Shown: piece after piece, positions 1-7,900 of the stretch
Position numbering within the stretch: position 1 is the stretch's first letter
Layout: each line of letters starts with the position of its first letter
Source of the DNA: an uncultured Ruminococcus sp.
GTDB lineage: Bacteria; Bacillota; Clostridia; Oscillospirales; Ruminococcaceae
Assembly: GCA_946413815.1 (NCBI GenBank)
Contig: CAMKMD010000031.1
Coordinates: 1 to 44,330 of the forward strand
Direction of reading: 5' to 3'
Length of the DNA stretch: 44,330 bases
The notes under the pieces: generated by a model
What the model saw: only the letters and a program-made list of their open reading frames with translations
What the model was told of the DNA's origin: nothing
The model's database searches: none
Translations under genes and position numbers: made by a program

Positions 1-26
1 TTCAAAGAAAGTGTAGGGAAATTATT

Positions 27-1028
27 ATGAGAAAATCAATCAAGGCAATCATCTGCGCAGCATCAGCTGCAGTTATGTGCGCAGCACCCACAGTTACCAC
101 ATTTGCTGGCGTTACAGCCAATACGGCTATTACGGCGGAGGCGGTAAGATATAATACATCTGCCACAACAGATTATGACGGTATTACATATGGTCTGATC
201 GGAAACATAGGTGATACCAAGAATGCGGAGTTTGTAGCGTTATATCCTGACAAGGCATCGAAAACATGTAAAAAAAGCACTTATACTATCCCCGCAACAG
301 TGACATATAAGGGAAAGGCATACAGAGTTACCACAATTGCAGAGGCAGCATTCAAGGATTTGACATATGTGAAGAAGATCGACTTTTCAAATGCTGAGAA
401 TCTTCAGTGGTTTCATTATGAAGCCTTCTCAGGTTCAGGTCTGACCAATGTTACCCTTCCAAAGAATCTCAGGGCAATCGATGGATATGCATTCGCTTAT
501 TGTGAATCTCTTAGAAGTGTGGGAACTGAGAAATGTGTACAGCTTTCTTCAATAGGCCTTAATTCCTTCGCAGAATCTGGATTAGAAAGAATCAGCATAC
601 CTGTTACAGTAAAGAATATTTCACAGTATGCTTTCTATAATTGCAATTCTTTACGAACTGTATGGTTCAGCAGAGACGGTAAATTAACGTATATTTTACA
701 TCATGCTTTTTATGGAACAGCATTACAGGAAATCACAATTCCGAAGTCTGTAACAACAATTGGATATGAGGCTTTTGAAAATTGCAAGAATCTGTATAAG
801 GTAACGTTCGCAGCAGGCAACAGCGAATGCGTATACATAGGCTCAAAGGCTTTTTCGGGAACACGACTGCTTTCAATTGTTAATAACAGGCCAAATGTAT
901 TATTCGGAACAAATACTGGCAATGTAGTCAGAGAGTATAAGTATGTATTCGGTGCAACTGATGCTACAAACAAGATCAGTTCTGTCAGCGGTAGTTATCG
1001 TACTTATTTCAAGCCTTATGTAAAGTGA
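27..1028 (+). CDS. Secreted BspA-like leucine-rich-repeat protein
   Basis: The 333-residue product begins with a clear Sec signal peptide (Lys/Arg n-region, then an Ala-rich hydrophobic core up to about residue 30). From about residue 95 to 290 it carries repeated LRR_5-type units of the pattern I..yAF..c.sL..v..p and tti...AF, for example 'IDGYAFAYCESL' and 'IGYEAFENCKNL'. Such BspA-like proteins are cell-surface or extracellular and are thought to bind host or plant-derived ligands. No LPXTG, dockerin or transmembrane anchor is seen at the C-terminus, so it may be freely secreted or held non-covalently. A purine-rich AGGGA lies about 7 bases before the ATG. Only 26 bases precede the gene here, so its promoter is outside the window. 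The repeat class is confident; the ligand is unknown. Confidence 0.9.
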   Translation: MRKSIKAIICAASAAVMCAAPTVTTFAGVTANTAITAEAVRYNTSATTDYDGITYGLIGNIGDTKNAEFVALYPDKASKTCKKSTYTIPATVTYKGKAYRVTTIAEAAFKDLTYVKKIDFSNAENLQWFHYEAFSGSGLTNVTLPKNLRAIDGYAFAYCESLRSVGTEKCVQLSSIGLNSFAESGLERISIPVTVKNISQYAFYNCNSLRTVWFSRDGKLTYILHHAFYGTALQEITIPKSVTTIGYEAFENCKNLYKVTFAAGNSECVYIGSKAFSGTRLLSIVNNRPNVLFGTNTGNVVREYKYVFGATDATNKISSVSGSYRTYFKPYVK

Positions 1029-1043
1029 TATATAACAAAAATG

Positions 1044-1065
1044 CCCCCGGACTTGCGTCCGGGGG
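1044..1065. terminator. Bidirectional intrinsic terminator
   Basis: A perfect 9-bp stem (CCCCCGGAC / GTCCGGGGG) with a TTGC loop sits 15 bases after the LRR stop. The A-run on its left gives a better U-tail for the minus-strand operon that ends at 1212, so it probably serves both convergent units. Confidence 0.85.
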
Positions 1066-1211
1066 TTCTGTGTATAATACGCATGGCAGAAACGACAGTG
1101 CAGGGAGAACTTCGGAACATCCCACAAACTGAATAATGGGGCATATTTTTATTTCACCGGTCGTTCTTACAACTGATCGCTTATCCGAGTATTCTCTATT
1201 ATGGGTCCAGT

Positions 1212-1495
1212 TCAATACTCGGACAGCTTCTTCATTTCAATAGGTAAAGTTGCGTCCCAGCTTGCCGGCATTGCGATGATCTTATACTTTCCGTCACCGA
1301 AATTATTGACGTTCATGTCGAAATCGCCTGCGGAAACAAGATTGACGAAGCCGTCCGCTTCAAGAATATCCATATTCTTCTGACGCAATGACTTTTTCAT
1401 GCAGGCGAAGATAATCGTTAAAATAACAAATAGTATCAGCAGGATAAGCAGTATCCAGCCAATCACCTTAAAGACCTTTTTATGAATTTTTTCAC
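1212..1495 (-). pseudogene. Truncated, frameshifted membrane-anchored alpha/beta-hydrolase-like gene
   Basis: The open frame 1212-1466 encodes 84 residues: a transmembrane segment, then a stretch with 'FGDGKYKIIAMPAS', which resembles the first strands of alpha/beta hydrolases, and then a stop. A proper AAGGAG site lies upstream of a GTG at 1495. From that GTG the reading (VKKFIK...) runs into a stop after 10 codons unless one A is added to the A-run near 1476-1480. With that base restored the frame joins the long one and gives a normal basic signal-anchor start (KKFIKKVFKVIGWILL). The fragment is far shorter than a hydrolase (about 280-320 residues). I read it as a decayed gene at the end of the CPBP/XRE operon. 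The hydrolase assignment is an inference from one short motif. Confidence 0.5.
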
Positions 1496-1517
1496 AGTAA
1501 TCTCCTTTTTCATTTTA

Positions 1518-2195
1518 TCAGAACATATCATGCAAGAAATCAAATATCATGTGCAGTGCCACAGGGACAAGGATATTTCTGCTTTTCAGAAATGTAATAC
1601 TGAATATGACACTCAGAATGATGATCTGAACGAATCCGAAATGAAGAAAAGCCGCAGTTAATTGACTATGAATAGTCCATGTAGGGATATGGATCGCCAC
1701 GAACATCAGTGAATTGAGCAGTATCGCTCTCCACTGATTTGTTCGCTCTTTGCCGACCATGGCATTGAGCAGCCAGCCGCGGAATACCATTTCTTCCGTG
1801 ATGCCAACAAAGGAATACATTATGATTTCTTTTGCACCAAAATCACTGTTCAATGTCAGTGAGCCTTTGTGGAGATACGCTGTAACAAGGGGATAAAGCA
1901 CAAAGAGCAGGAATACAGGCAGATATCTCAGCCATTTTACTTTTGTTGTGAACATCTCCTTCAGCCTGATACAGACATCGTCTCTGTAATGATGTACAAG
2001 AAGTGCTGCCGGAAGAACCCAGACAAGGTTCTTGATTACAACCGTCTTTACAATCTGCGAACTGATTTCTCCGTGGAAAATATCATCTATGACCGGTTTC
2101 ACTAAAAACTCAAACAAAGTCCATATTGTATAAAATGCAATGCTATATAGGATAAGTGCTTTGTTTTTGGATATACTTTTTTCGATGATTTTCAT
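1518..2195 (-). CDS. CPBP-family intramembrane protease (CAAX/bacteriocin-processing type)
   Basis: This is a multi-pass membrane protein of 225 residues with the family's catalytic motifs: EExxxR as 'EEMVFRGW', a following His motif in 'AIHIPTW', and a late 'HMIFDF'. Characterised CPBP members (Rce1, bacteriocin self-immunity proteins) cleave or sequester peptides in the membrane. The start at 2195 is chosen because GGAGG at 2205-2209 lies 9 bases before it; an in-frame ATG 10 codons further up overlaps the XRE gene and has no such site. It is the third gene of an operon after a small membrane protein and an XRE regulator, so it is probably controlled by the palindrome at 2780-2797. The substrate is unknown. 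Confidence 0.9.
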   Translation of the reverse strand: MKIIEKSISKNKALILYSIAFYTIWTLFEFLVKPVIDDIFHGEISSQIVKTVVIKNLVWVLPAALLVHHYRDDVCIRLKEMFTTKVKWLRYLPVFLLFVLYPLVTAYLHKGSLTLNSDFGAKEIIMYSFVGITEEMVFRGWLLNAMVGKERTNQWRAILLNSLMFVAIHIPTWTIHSQLTAAFLHFGFVQIIILSVIFSITFLKSRNILVPVALHMIFDFLHDMF

Positions 2196-2217
2196 TGTTG
2201 CATACCTCCACTGTTCT

Positions 2218-2409
2218 TTATTCAAGTAAAAAAAGTTCTTCTACAGGTATTTTCAGGTACCTTGAAAGTCTGATTGCAAGCTCGAGCGTAGGATTATACT
2301 TATCGTTTTCTATAGCATTGATGGTCTGCCTTGAAACTCCGACAGCATTCGCCAGCTCGTCCTGTGTCAGCTTCTGCGACTTGCGCAGCTCCTTTAATCT
2401 GTTCTTCAT
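2218..2409 (-). CDS. XRE-family helix-turn-helix repressor (short, YozG/Cro-like)
   Basis: The 63-residue product is essentially only an HTH_3 domain: 'KLTQDELANAVGVSRQTINA' is the helix-turn-helix, followed by 'NPTLELAIRLSRYLKIPVEE'. This size and sequence are typical of one-domain Cro/CI-like repressors paired with small membrane proteins in Firmicutes. It follows the 103-residue membrane protein with almost no gap (stop at 2411, start at 2409) and precedes the CPBP protease. Its likely operators are the three matching palindromes at 2780-2797, 3523-3540 and 3570-3587; that link is inferred from position and symmetry. Confidence 0.95.
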   Translation of the reverse strand: MKNRLKELRKSQKLTQDELANAVGVSRQTINAIENDKYNPTLELAIRLSRYLKIPVEELFLLE

Positions 2410-2410
2410 A

Positions 2411-2722
2411 TCATGCTACCGTAACGTTAATGCCGAAAGAGAGCATAAGCAGGAATGCAACTGCTGCTATTAAAGAAAGAAGAATTACAAGCCTTTTTTT
2501 CCATCGCTCATCTCCGAAATCATGCCTGTATACCAGTGCAGCACCGCCGCGTATAAGTAATCCTGCCAGAAGAACATATAATGGCATTATCACTGACTTG
2601 TGTCTGAAATGATTTGATACTATCCACGTAACAAGTATAAGCTGAGTATAGTAATGAGCTGTTATAACACTTTTGTTATGGATCTCTCTGTCCATTTCAT
2701 CTTGTTTGTTTCTCCTGAACAT
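2411..2722 (-). CDS. Small membrane protein paired with XRE regulator
   Basis: The product has 103 residues with three or so hydrophobic segments (around residues 23-35, 43-65 and 78-100) separated by basic loops, and a highly charged N-terminus. I do not recognise a named family with certainty; genes like it commonly sit directly upstream of single-domain XRE repressors in clostridia. It is the first gene of the operon and lies about 35 bases downstream of the -10 element at 2758-2763. A sensing role that relieves repression is possible, but nothing in the sequence shows it. Confidence 0.8.
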   Translation of the reverse strand: MFRRNKQDEMDREIHNKSVITAHYYTQLILVTWIVSNHFRHKSVIMPLYVLLAGLLIRGGAALVYRHDFGDERWKKRLVILLSLIAAVAFLLMLSFGINVTVA

Positions 2723-2757
2723 ATAATAAGCCTCCGATCATAAACATATCTGTTTTT

Positions 2758-2785
2758 ATTATACATCAAAAGGCAGAAATGTCAA
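2758..2785 (-). promoter_or_regulatory. Sigma-A promoter of the XRE/CPBP operon
   Basis: Read on the minus strand, TTGACA (2780-2785) and TATAAT (2758-2763) are separated by 16 bases and lead into the 103-residue membrane protein gene. The -35 hexamer forms one end of the 18-bp palindrome at 2780-2797, so a bound repressor would block polymerase directly. Confidence 0.85.
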
Positions 2786-2797
2786 GAACCTTTTACA
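2780..2797. promoter_or_regulatory. Operator palindrome, copy 1
   Basis: TGTCAAGAACCTTTTACA is an imperfect palindrome matching the other two copies upstream of the second CPBP gene in the outer arms (TGTCAAGA and TTTACA or its variant). It overlaps the -35 box of the XRE operon promoter, which fits autorepression. Confidence 0.65.
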
Positions 2798-2814
2798 TTT
2801 CAGAAGAAAAAAAT

Positions 2815-3495
2815 TTATATCGAACCGTTTATAAACAGGATCAAAAAAGCGGACGTGTTGTTGAATACATGAAGAATCAACGGGATCGTTGGATTCTTTG
2901 ATTTCAGCATGATAACACTGTAAATCAAGCCTGTCGTTAGTTTTGGCAGGTTTGCCAGAAACTCAGGCATTGTGAGAGCGTGCATATGCCACATCATAAA
3001 CAGTACCGATGATAGAATTATACAAATAAATGCGGGTATCTTGCTCCGAAGCTTATCCGTGATAATGAAACGAAAAACGAACTCCTCTGTAATTGGTCCG
3101 AATATGCCGGCTGCTGCTATGAACAAAGGAACCGACACCAGCTTTGCTGCTATCGCTATGTTGTTATCATTGTTACCCTCATAATCGGGATATATAGCGT
3201 ACTGCGGATAATAAGACAGATTTTCTAAAACTACATCTGCAATAAATCCTCCTACGAGCCAGAACAGATTCTTCATACCGTGTTCTTTCCACTCAGAGAT
3301 ACCTTTGCGGAGATCATCACGGAACAGATATATTCCAATAAATCCGAGCACACAATAAGCGGAGATAAGCAATGCTATCGATATGTTTCTGTCATAAAGT
3401 ATTAGCGGACGAAGCTTTACAACAGAAATAAAGAGTATTGCATATACAACAACAGCTATGGAAAGTTTTCCTGTCTTGTTTTCTTGTCTGATCAT
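2815..3495 (-). CDS. Second CPBP-family intramembrane protease
   Basis: This 226-residue multi-pass membrane protein carries the CPBP motifs 'ITEEFVFRFI' (EExxxR), 'MMWHMHAL' and 'LILHVFNNTSA'. The three motifs stand in the order and spacing of the family. An AGGAGG-type site at 3502-3508 sits a few bases before the ATG. It is transcribed from its own promoter at 3547-3575, which is flanked by two copies of the palindrome also found at the XRE operon promoter, so the two protease genes look like one regulon. It differs enough from the 1518-2195 protease not to be a recent duplicate. The substrate is unknown; peptide or bacteriocin immunity or processing are the usual suggestions. Confidence 0.9.
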   Translation of the reverse strand: MIRQENKTGKLSIAVVVYAILFISVVKLRPLILYDRNISIALLISAYCVLGFIGIYLFRDDLRKGISEWKEHGMKNLFWLVGGFIADVVLENLSYYPQYAIYPDYEGNNDNNIAIAAKLVSVPLFIAAAGIFGPITEEFVFRFIITDKLRSKIPAFICIILSSVLFMMWHMHALTMPEFLANLPKLTTGLIYSVIMLKSKNPTIPLILHVFNNTSAFLILFINGSI

Positions 3496-3522
3496 TGGTT
3501 TGCTCCTCCTGTTTTTTTAAAA

Positions 3523-3540
3523 TGTCAAGAGCTCTTTACA
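3523..3540. promoter_or_regulatory. Operator palindrome, copy 2
   Basis: TGTCAAGAGCTCTTTACA is nearly perfectly self-complementary (only the fourth base pair from each end is mismatched). It lies between the -10 box and the ribosome-binding site of the second CPBP gene. Confidence 0.7.
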
Positions 3541-3546
3541 TTTTCG

Positions 3547-3575
3547 ATTATACACGCCGAATAAATTAATGTCAA
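3547..3575 (-). promoter_or_regulatory. Sigma-A promoter of the second CPBP gene
   Basis: On the minus strand there is a perfect TTGACA (3570-3575), a 17-base spacer and a perfect TATAAT (3547-3552), about 50 bases before the ATG at 3495. The -35 element is inside operator copy 3 and operator copy 2 lies just downstream of the -10. Confidence 0.9.
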
Positions 3576-3587
3576 GAGTGTTTGACA
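3570..3587. promoter_or_regulatory. Operator palindrome, copy 3
   Basis: TGTCAAGAGTGTTTGACA has the same outer arms as copies 1 and 2 and, as in copy 1, includes the -35 hexamer at its end. Confidence 0.65.
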
Positions 3588-3800
3588 TAATTCGTTATTA
3601 TGCACATCGCAAAGCAATGAGCAGTTGCTGATATTGTGCGTAATAATAAAATATAGAGGGCGGGCTAACTATAGATCAATGATCACAAATAAACCTGCAG
3701 TTATAATAGTATTGCTTGACGATAGCTGCAAACCGAACAAGAAAGAAAGCGTAAAATATCCTCGTCATACGTTTGCATCAGATCCAACACGATAAAAATA

Positions 3801-3824
3801 TCAGGCTCGCCGAGGTGAGCCTGA
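3801..3824 (+). terminator. Terminator-like hairpin
   Basis: TCAGGCTC pairs with GAGCCTGA across an 8-base loop, followed by TGCTTTTA. No intact gene ends just before it on the plus strand, which suggests that the gene it served was lost. Confidence 0.55.
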
Positions 3825-3963
3825 TGCTTTTATATTTGACGCTTACGCATAAACCATTATATGCATGACTCCTGAAACGCCAAAAGACAATACCCTTGTT
3901 GTGGTGCCGGTTTCTCAATTGTGTCCATGGTGTCCACAGATTTCCTTCATTAAACAAAAAAAT

Positions 3964-3983
3964 GCTCCGCCCGCCGGCGGAGC
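3964..3983 (-). terminator. Minus-strand intrinsic terminator without a gene
   Basis: GCTCCGCC pairs with GGCGGAGC around CGCC. On the minus strand it is followed by ATTTTTTTG, a strong terminator. No minus-strand gene lies upstream of it (to its right), so it looks like a leftover from a rearrangement. Confidence 0.7.
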
Positions 3984-4020
3984 AGGTGATCGTAAGAGTA
4001 AAATATTCCGTGTCTTCCCT

Positions 4021-4721
4021 CCTGCAATACCTGACAGAAAGGCAGTCTACAGCGCAAACACCGGCATCCGCATCCACGGGTATTCATCATCTGCGCTGCC
4101 GCAGAAAAGCTTTAAGCTTTATTCCCGCGCGGAATACGGCACAAAAAAATTCGACTATGATTTATTTCACGGCGCTGTAAAAAATGTGAACGGCGAGCAT
4201 ATCGGCTCATTCAATCATCTCATTCTGCGGAACGGCGGCAACGATCAGAAGCTGAAGCTCCGCGACCGGCTGAATCAGGAAATGGCAGCCGGAGGAAGCT
4301 TCGGCACGCAGGCGCAGACCGAATGCATCGTGTTTCTGGACGGCGAATACTGGGGGCTTTACAACATCACCGAAAAGCTGAACGAATCCTATGTCACAGC
4401 GCACTACGGCGTGAAGAAAAGCACGGTCTGCATGTTCAAGGATCCGGTCGAATATATCGAGGGCGATGTTAAGGGGCTGGAGGACTACAAGGAGAAAGTG
4501 CGGAGTATGCAAGAAAGCATCTGCTCTCGCATCTGCAGGCGATCATCCGTGCAGGCGATGTGAACGGCGACACCATGACCGATGAGGCGGACGCAAGACT
4601 GCTCTGCGGCTGGCTTTCCGGCAAACCGGATGCAGTACCCGCGGAACCGGCCGCCGGTGATCTGAACGGAGACGGCAGGCTCGATGCAGCCGACCTGACC
4701 TTGCTGAAACGTCTGAATTAA
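4021..4721 (+). pseudogene. Truncated, frameshifted CotH-family protein with C-terminal type I dockerin
   Basis: In one frame, about 4036-4500 encodes the middle of a CotH kinase-like domain: 'IRIHGYSSSALPQKSFKLYS', 'HLILRNGGND', 'LRDRLNQEMA' and 'YWGLYNITEKLNESYV'. No start codon, signal peptide or N-terminal part is present. After 'DYKEKVRSM' the frame breaks. A frame shifted by two then encodes a type I dockerin (4551-4721) with two EF-hand-like repeats, 'GDVNGDTMTDEADARLL' and 'GDLNGDGRLDAADLTLLKRL', before a TAA. CotH-dockerin proteins are components of cellulosome-type systems in Ruminococcus. The C-terminal part of the CotH domain is missing between the two pieces, so an internal deletion as well as the 5' loss is likely. 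The gene cannot make a functional product. Confidence 0.85.
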
Positions 4722-4727
4722 CCGCAG

Positions 4728-4763
4728 CGGCAGTGTCCTTTTACGGCGCACTGCCGTTTTTTT
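4728..4763 (+). terminator. Intrinsic terminator of the CotH-dockerin remnant
   Basis: CGGCAGTG pairs with CACTGCCG across a 13-base loop and is followed by seven T residues, a few bases after the dockerin TAA. Confidence 0.9.
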
Positions 4764-4803
4764 GCTGCGAAAAGCCGCCCCGCAGAACAGTTCTTCAATT
4801 GTA

Positions 4804-4832
4804 TTGACAATCAGAATAAAACATGCTATAAT
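4804..4832 (+). promoter_or_regulatory. Consensus sigma-A promoter of the giant surface protein
   Basis: TTGACA (4804-4809), a 17-base spacer and TATAAT (4827-4832). The start codon at 4953 leaves an untranslated leader of about 115 bases. Confidence 0.9.
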
Positions 4833-4841
4833 TAACGTGCT

Positions 4842-4871
4842 ATGTTTACTGGCAGTAATACTAGTAAACAT
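4842..4871 (+). promoter_or_regulatory. 5'-leader hairpin of the giant surface protein mRNA
   Basis: ATGTTTACT and AGTAAACAT form a perfect 9-bp inverted repeat around a 12-base loop right at the expected transcription start. It could stabilise the mRNA 5' end or be an operator; nothing decides between them. Confidence 0.5.
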
Positions 4872-4952
4872 TTTATGTTTTATATAGTATCACGGTCTCC
4901 GACTGCCGTGTTCTATAAATATGGCGTTGCCAAAAACAGAAAGGAATCAAGC

Positions 4953-7900
4953 ATGAATCATCCAAAATTCAGCAGACTGCTCGCAGCCGTCACATCGCTG
5001 ACGATGCTCGGCGGAATGCTGCCGGCTTACCAGCCGGGCGCGATTCTGACTGCACGTGCCGAGGATATTTCCGGGATCGAAGAATCCACAGAATCCGAAG
5101 GCACCGATGCTCCTGTCGATCCCGATTCACCCGAGATCGAAATGGTCCGTGCGGTCAGATCCTCCTCGATCCGTTTCGACCTGAACGGCGGCTCCCTGAA
5201 CGATGAAAAGTTCACAGTCACCGAAGGCGTTGCGGTATTGGCGGACGAAAATGCATCCGCTGATGCGCCGACACCCGAGGCACCGGCACTCTCCGATCTT
5301 GTGTTTGCAGGGTGGACGGACGCGGCCGGCAATCCGGTCACAACATTTGAGATTGACACAACGTACTATGCCTCATGGAATTACGGCAGTTATGAGGTGA
5401 CAAACCCCAATTCCGGACTCGTCAATTATTTCAACCACAACAATTACTATGACTTCCACGGCAACAACGGCGGCCTGAAAACGACCTTCGGCGACTACGG
5501 CTACAACATCAATTACAAAATCGGTAGCTATCAGACCGATATCTACAGAAACGGTCTCAAGGCAACCTATGAGATCTCTTCCGGCCTTGCAGTCACACCG
5601 GTGTTCTCCTTCTGCGACTGCTACGGCAATGTCTCCGCAAATCCGGGAGAAAATCTGTACACCAAGATCACCTACATCGTTCAGAACCGTTCCGATTCCG
5701 ACGTTGACGGCTTCTGCCTTGCAAGCACCGCAGACGTCCAGATCGGCGGCAATGACCGTGCAGCGATCTATGCGTATTCGGATGACGATACGCAGCTCAA
5801 TGCAGAGAACTGCGCAAATTACAATGTCAAGAACGTAGAGATGCGTGACGGCGGCAAGGACATCTTCTTGCTTTCAATCCCGGAAGATGCAAAATGCTGC
5901 TGGGGCTACTACGGCAACAGAGGCGGCTATGCCTACAGCGATCACACCGCTTCCGATTACAATGTCGGCTATGACTCGGGTATCGCATATTCCTGGAGCG
6001 GCCTGAGCATTCCGGCAGGCGAAACTGTCGAAAAGAGCGTGATCTTCGCAGTCGGCGATATTCACCTCTTCAAGACGCACGCCTACAATGCAGACGGCAT
6101 CTGCTACGGCGGAAGCGGCTGCCCGCTTTCAATGGATCATACCGCAGAGACCCCGATGTTCTTCCAGAAGCCGCAGAGCTTTGAGGAAAACGGCAACACC
6201 AGATACGAGGTCAGAAACGCGGGTCAGCTCATGTGGCTGGCACAGAATATCAACAGCGGCGAGATCGCAAACAATGTGAACATCGACCTCGTCAACGATA
6301 TTCGCTTCAACATGAACCTCACGCAGCAGGACGACGGCACTTTTGCGCTGTCCGATACGCTGGCGTGGACGCCGATCGCACAGTTCTCCGGCAAGTTTGA
6401 CGGCAAGAACCATACGATCAGCGGCCTCTATTATGAAGGAACCGAAGCGGGCGGTCTGTTCGGCTCGCTCAGCGGCGCGACAGTTCAGAATGTCGGCATT
6501 GTGAACTCCAGCTTTGAAACGGATGCTCCGTCCGGCTCGATCGCTGCCTCCACGGATAACAGCTCGATCATCAGAAATGTCTTCAGCACGGCTGCCGTCA
6601 CCGGCAGTCAGGCCGGCGGTCTGATTTATGATGCTGTCGATTCGACCGTTGACTCCTCTTATTTCGCAGGCAGCGGCGCAGAGCAGCTCTTCGGCGGGAA
6701 TACGGAAAATTCCGTGTTCACCAATGTATACATCCTTTCAGAGAAAGCAGACACTTCCTATAAGGCTTCCGCAGCGGACTTCGCAAGCGGTATGGTCGCA
6801 TTCTTCATGGGTGCTTCATGGTCGCAGGATCTGGAAAACGGCGAAGCACTCCCGCACCTTGGCAATGAGCTGGGAGTGTACAAGTATACCGAGAACCGCT
6901 CCTGCAGCCCGTCCAATCCGAACCCGCTGATCCACTACACCAATGACAGCACAATGGCCAACAAGGTGCTCACCGTTGAGCATGTGCTGGATTGGGGCAG
7001 AGTTGTCCGGTATGCAAACTGCACCGAGAATGAGCTCTGGAACAAGAAGTGCATCAACTGCGAGTACGAGACCAATGAACGCTTCGAACGGGAAGGCATC
7101 AGCGAGCAGGCAACGGGTCATAACCATGATACTTCCGGCTACTGCCAGAACATTGACCGGAACACGAACCGCAAGTGCAATCACTATGACCCCGCGTTCA
7201 CCACAACGGCGACCACCACAACGACAACCACTACAACCACTACCACAACCACTACCACCACCACTACCACCACAACTACCACGACCACATCGGAGCCGTT
7301 TGCACCGGTCGCCACAGAATACGTCCCGCATCTTCCCCCGCAGGAAGAGCCGCGCCGTCTCAACATCGAAGGCGAAATGACTGTCACCCCGATGACGATG
7401 GATGACATCATCAATGCGGGCATTGACATCTCCGGCGATGACAACTACCACACCTTCAATTACGCGATCGAGATGACCTTCGAGGCACAGGTCGTCGATT
7501 TCGTCGTGTACAACGACACACCTTATATCGTTACGGCGGGCGGCGGCGCACCGATCGCGATCCCGTCCGGCAGCTATGTCTACGTTGAGACCATCGGCGG
7601 CTATGTCACGCACTACGAGAGCGTTCATGAAGAGATGTTCATGATCATCTACGGTGAGGCAAAGTGGCTCAAGGAATTCTATGATGTCCAGCTCTTCGTG
7701 GTCAACAAGGATACGCAGGCTATGCGCAACTGCAAGACCGTTCTGGACGTTCCGGACGGCCTCACGCTCTGCAACAGCGAACAGACCCAGATGCTGGGCG
7801 ACCTCGCACCGGGCGGCGTCTTTGACGTTCACTGGTACCTCAGAGGCGACAAGGCCGGCACCTACTCCCTGAGCTCCAAGTTCACCGGCGAATCCGGCGG

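Larger units (their letters stand above)
3600..4020. other. Gene-free junction before the CotH remnant
   Basis: I see no convincing gene here. It holds two terminator-like hairpins (3801-3824 and 3964-3983) and marks the step from AT-richer to GC-richer DNA. The open frame that runs through this stretch into the CotH remnant has no domain homology that I recognise before about position 4030. Confidence 0.6.

Noticed and set aside
7184..7444. Poly-Val frame on the minus strand
   Set aside because: A direct consequence of the ACN triplet repeat read backwards.
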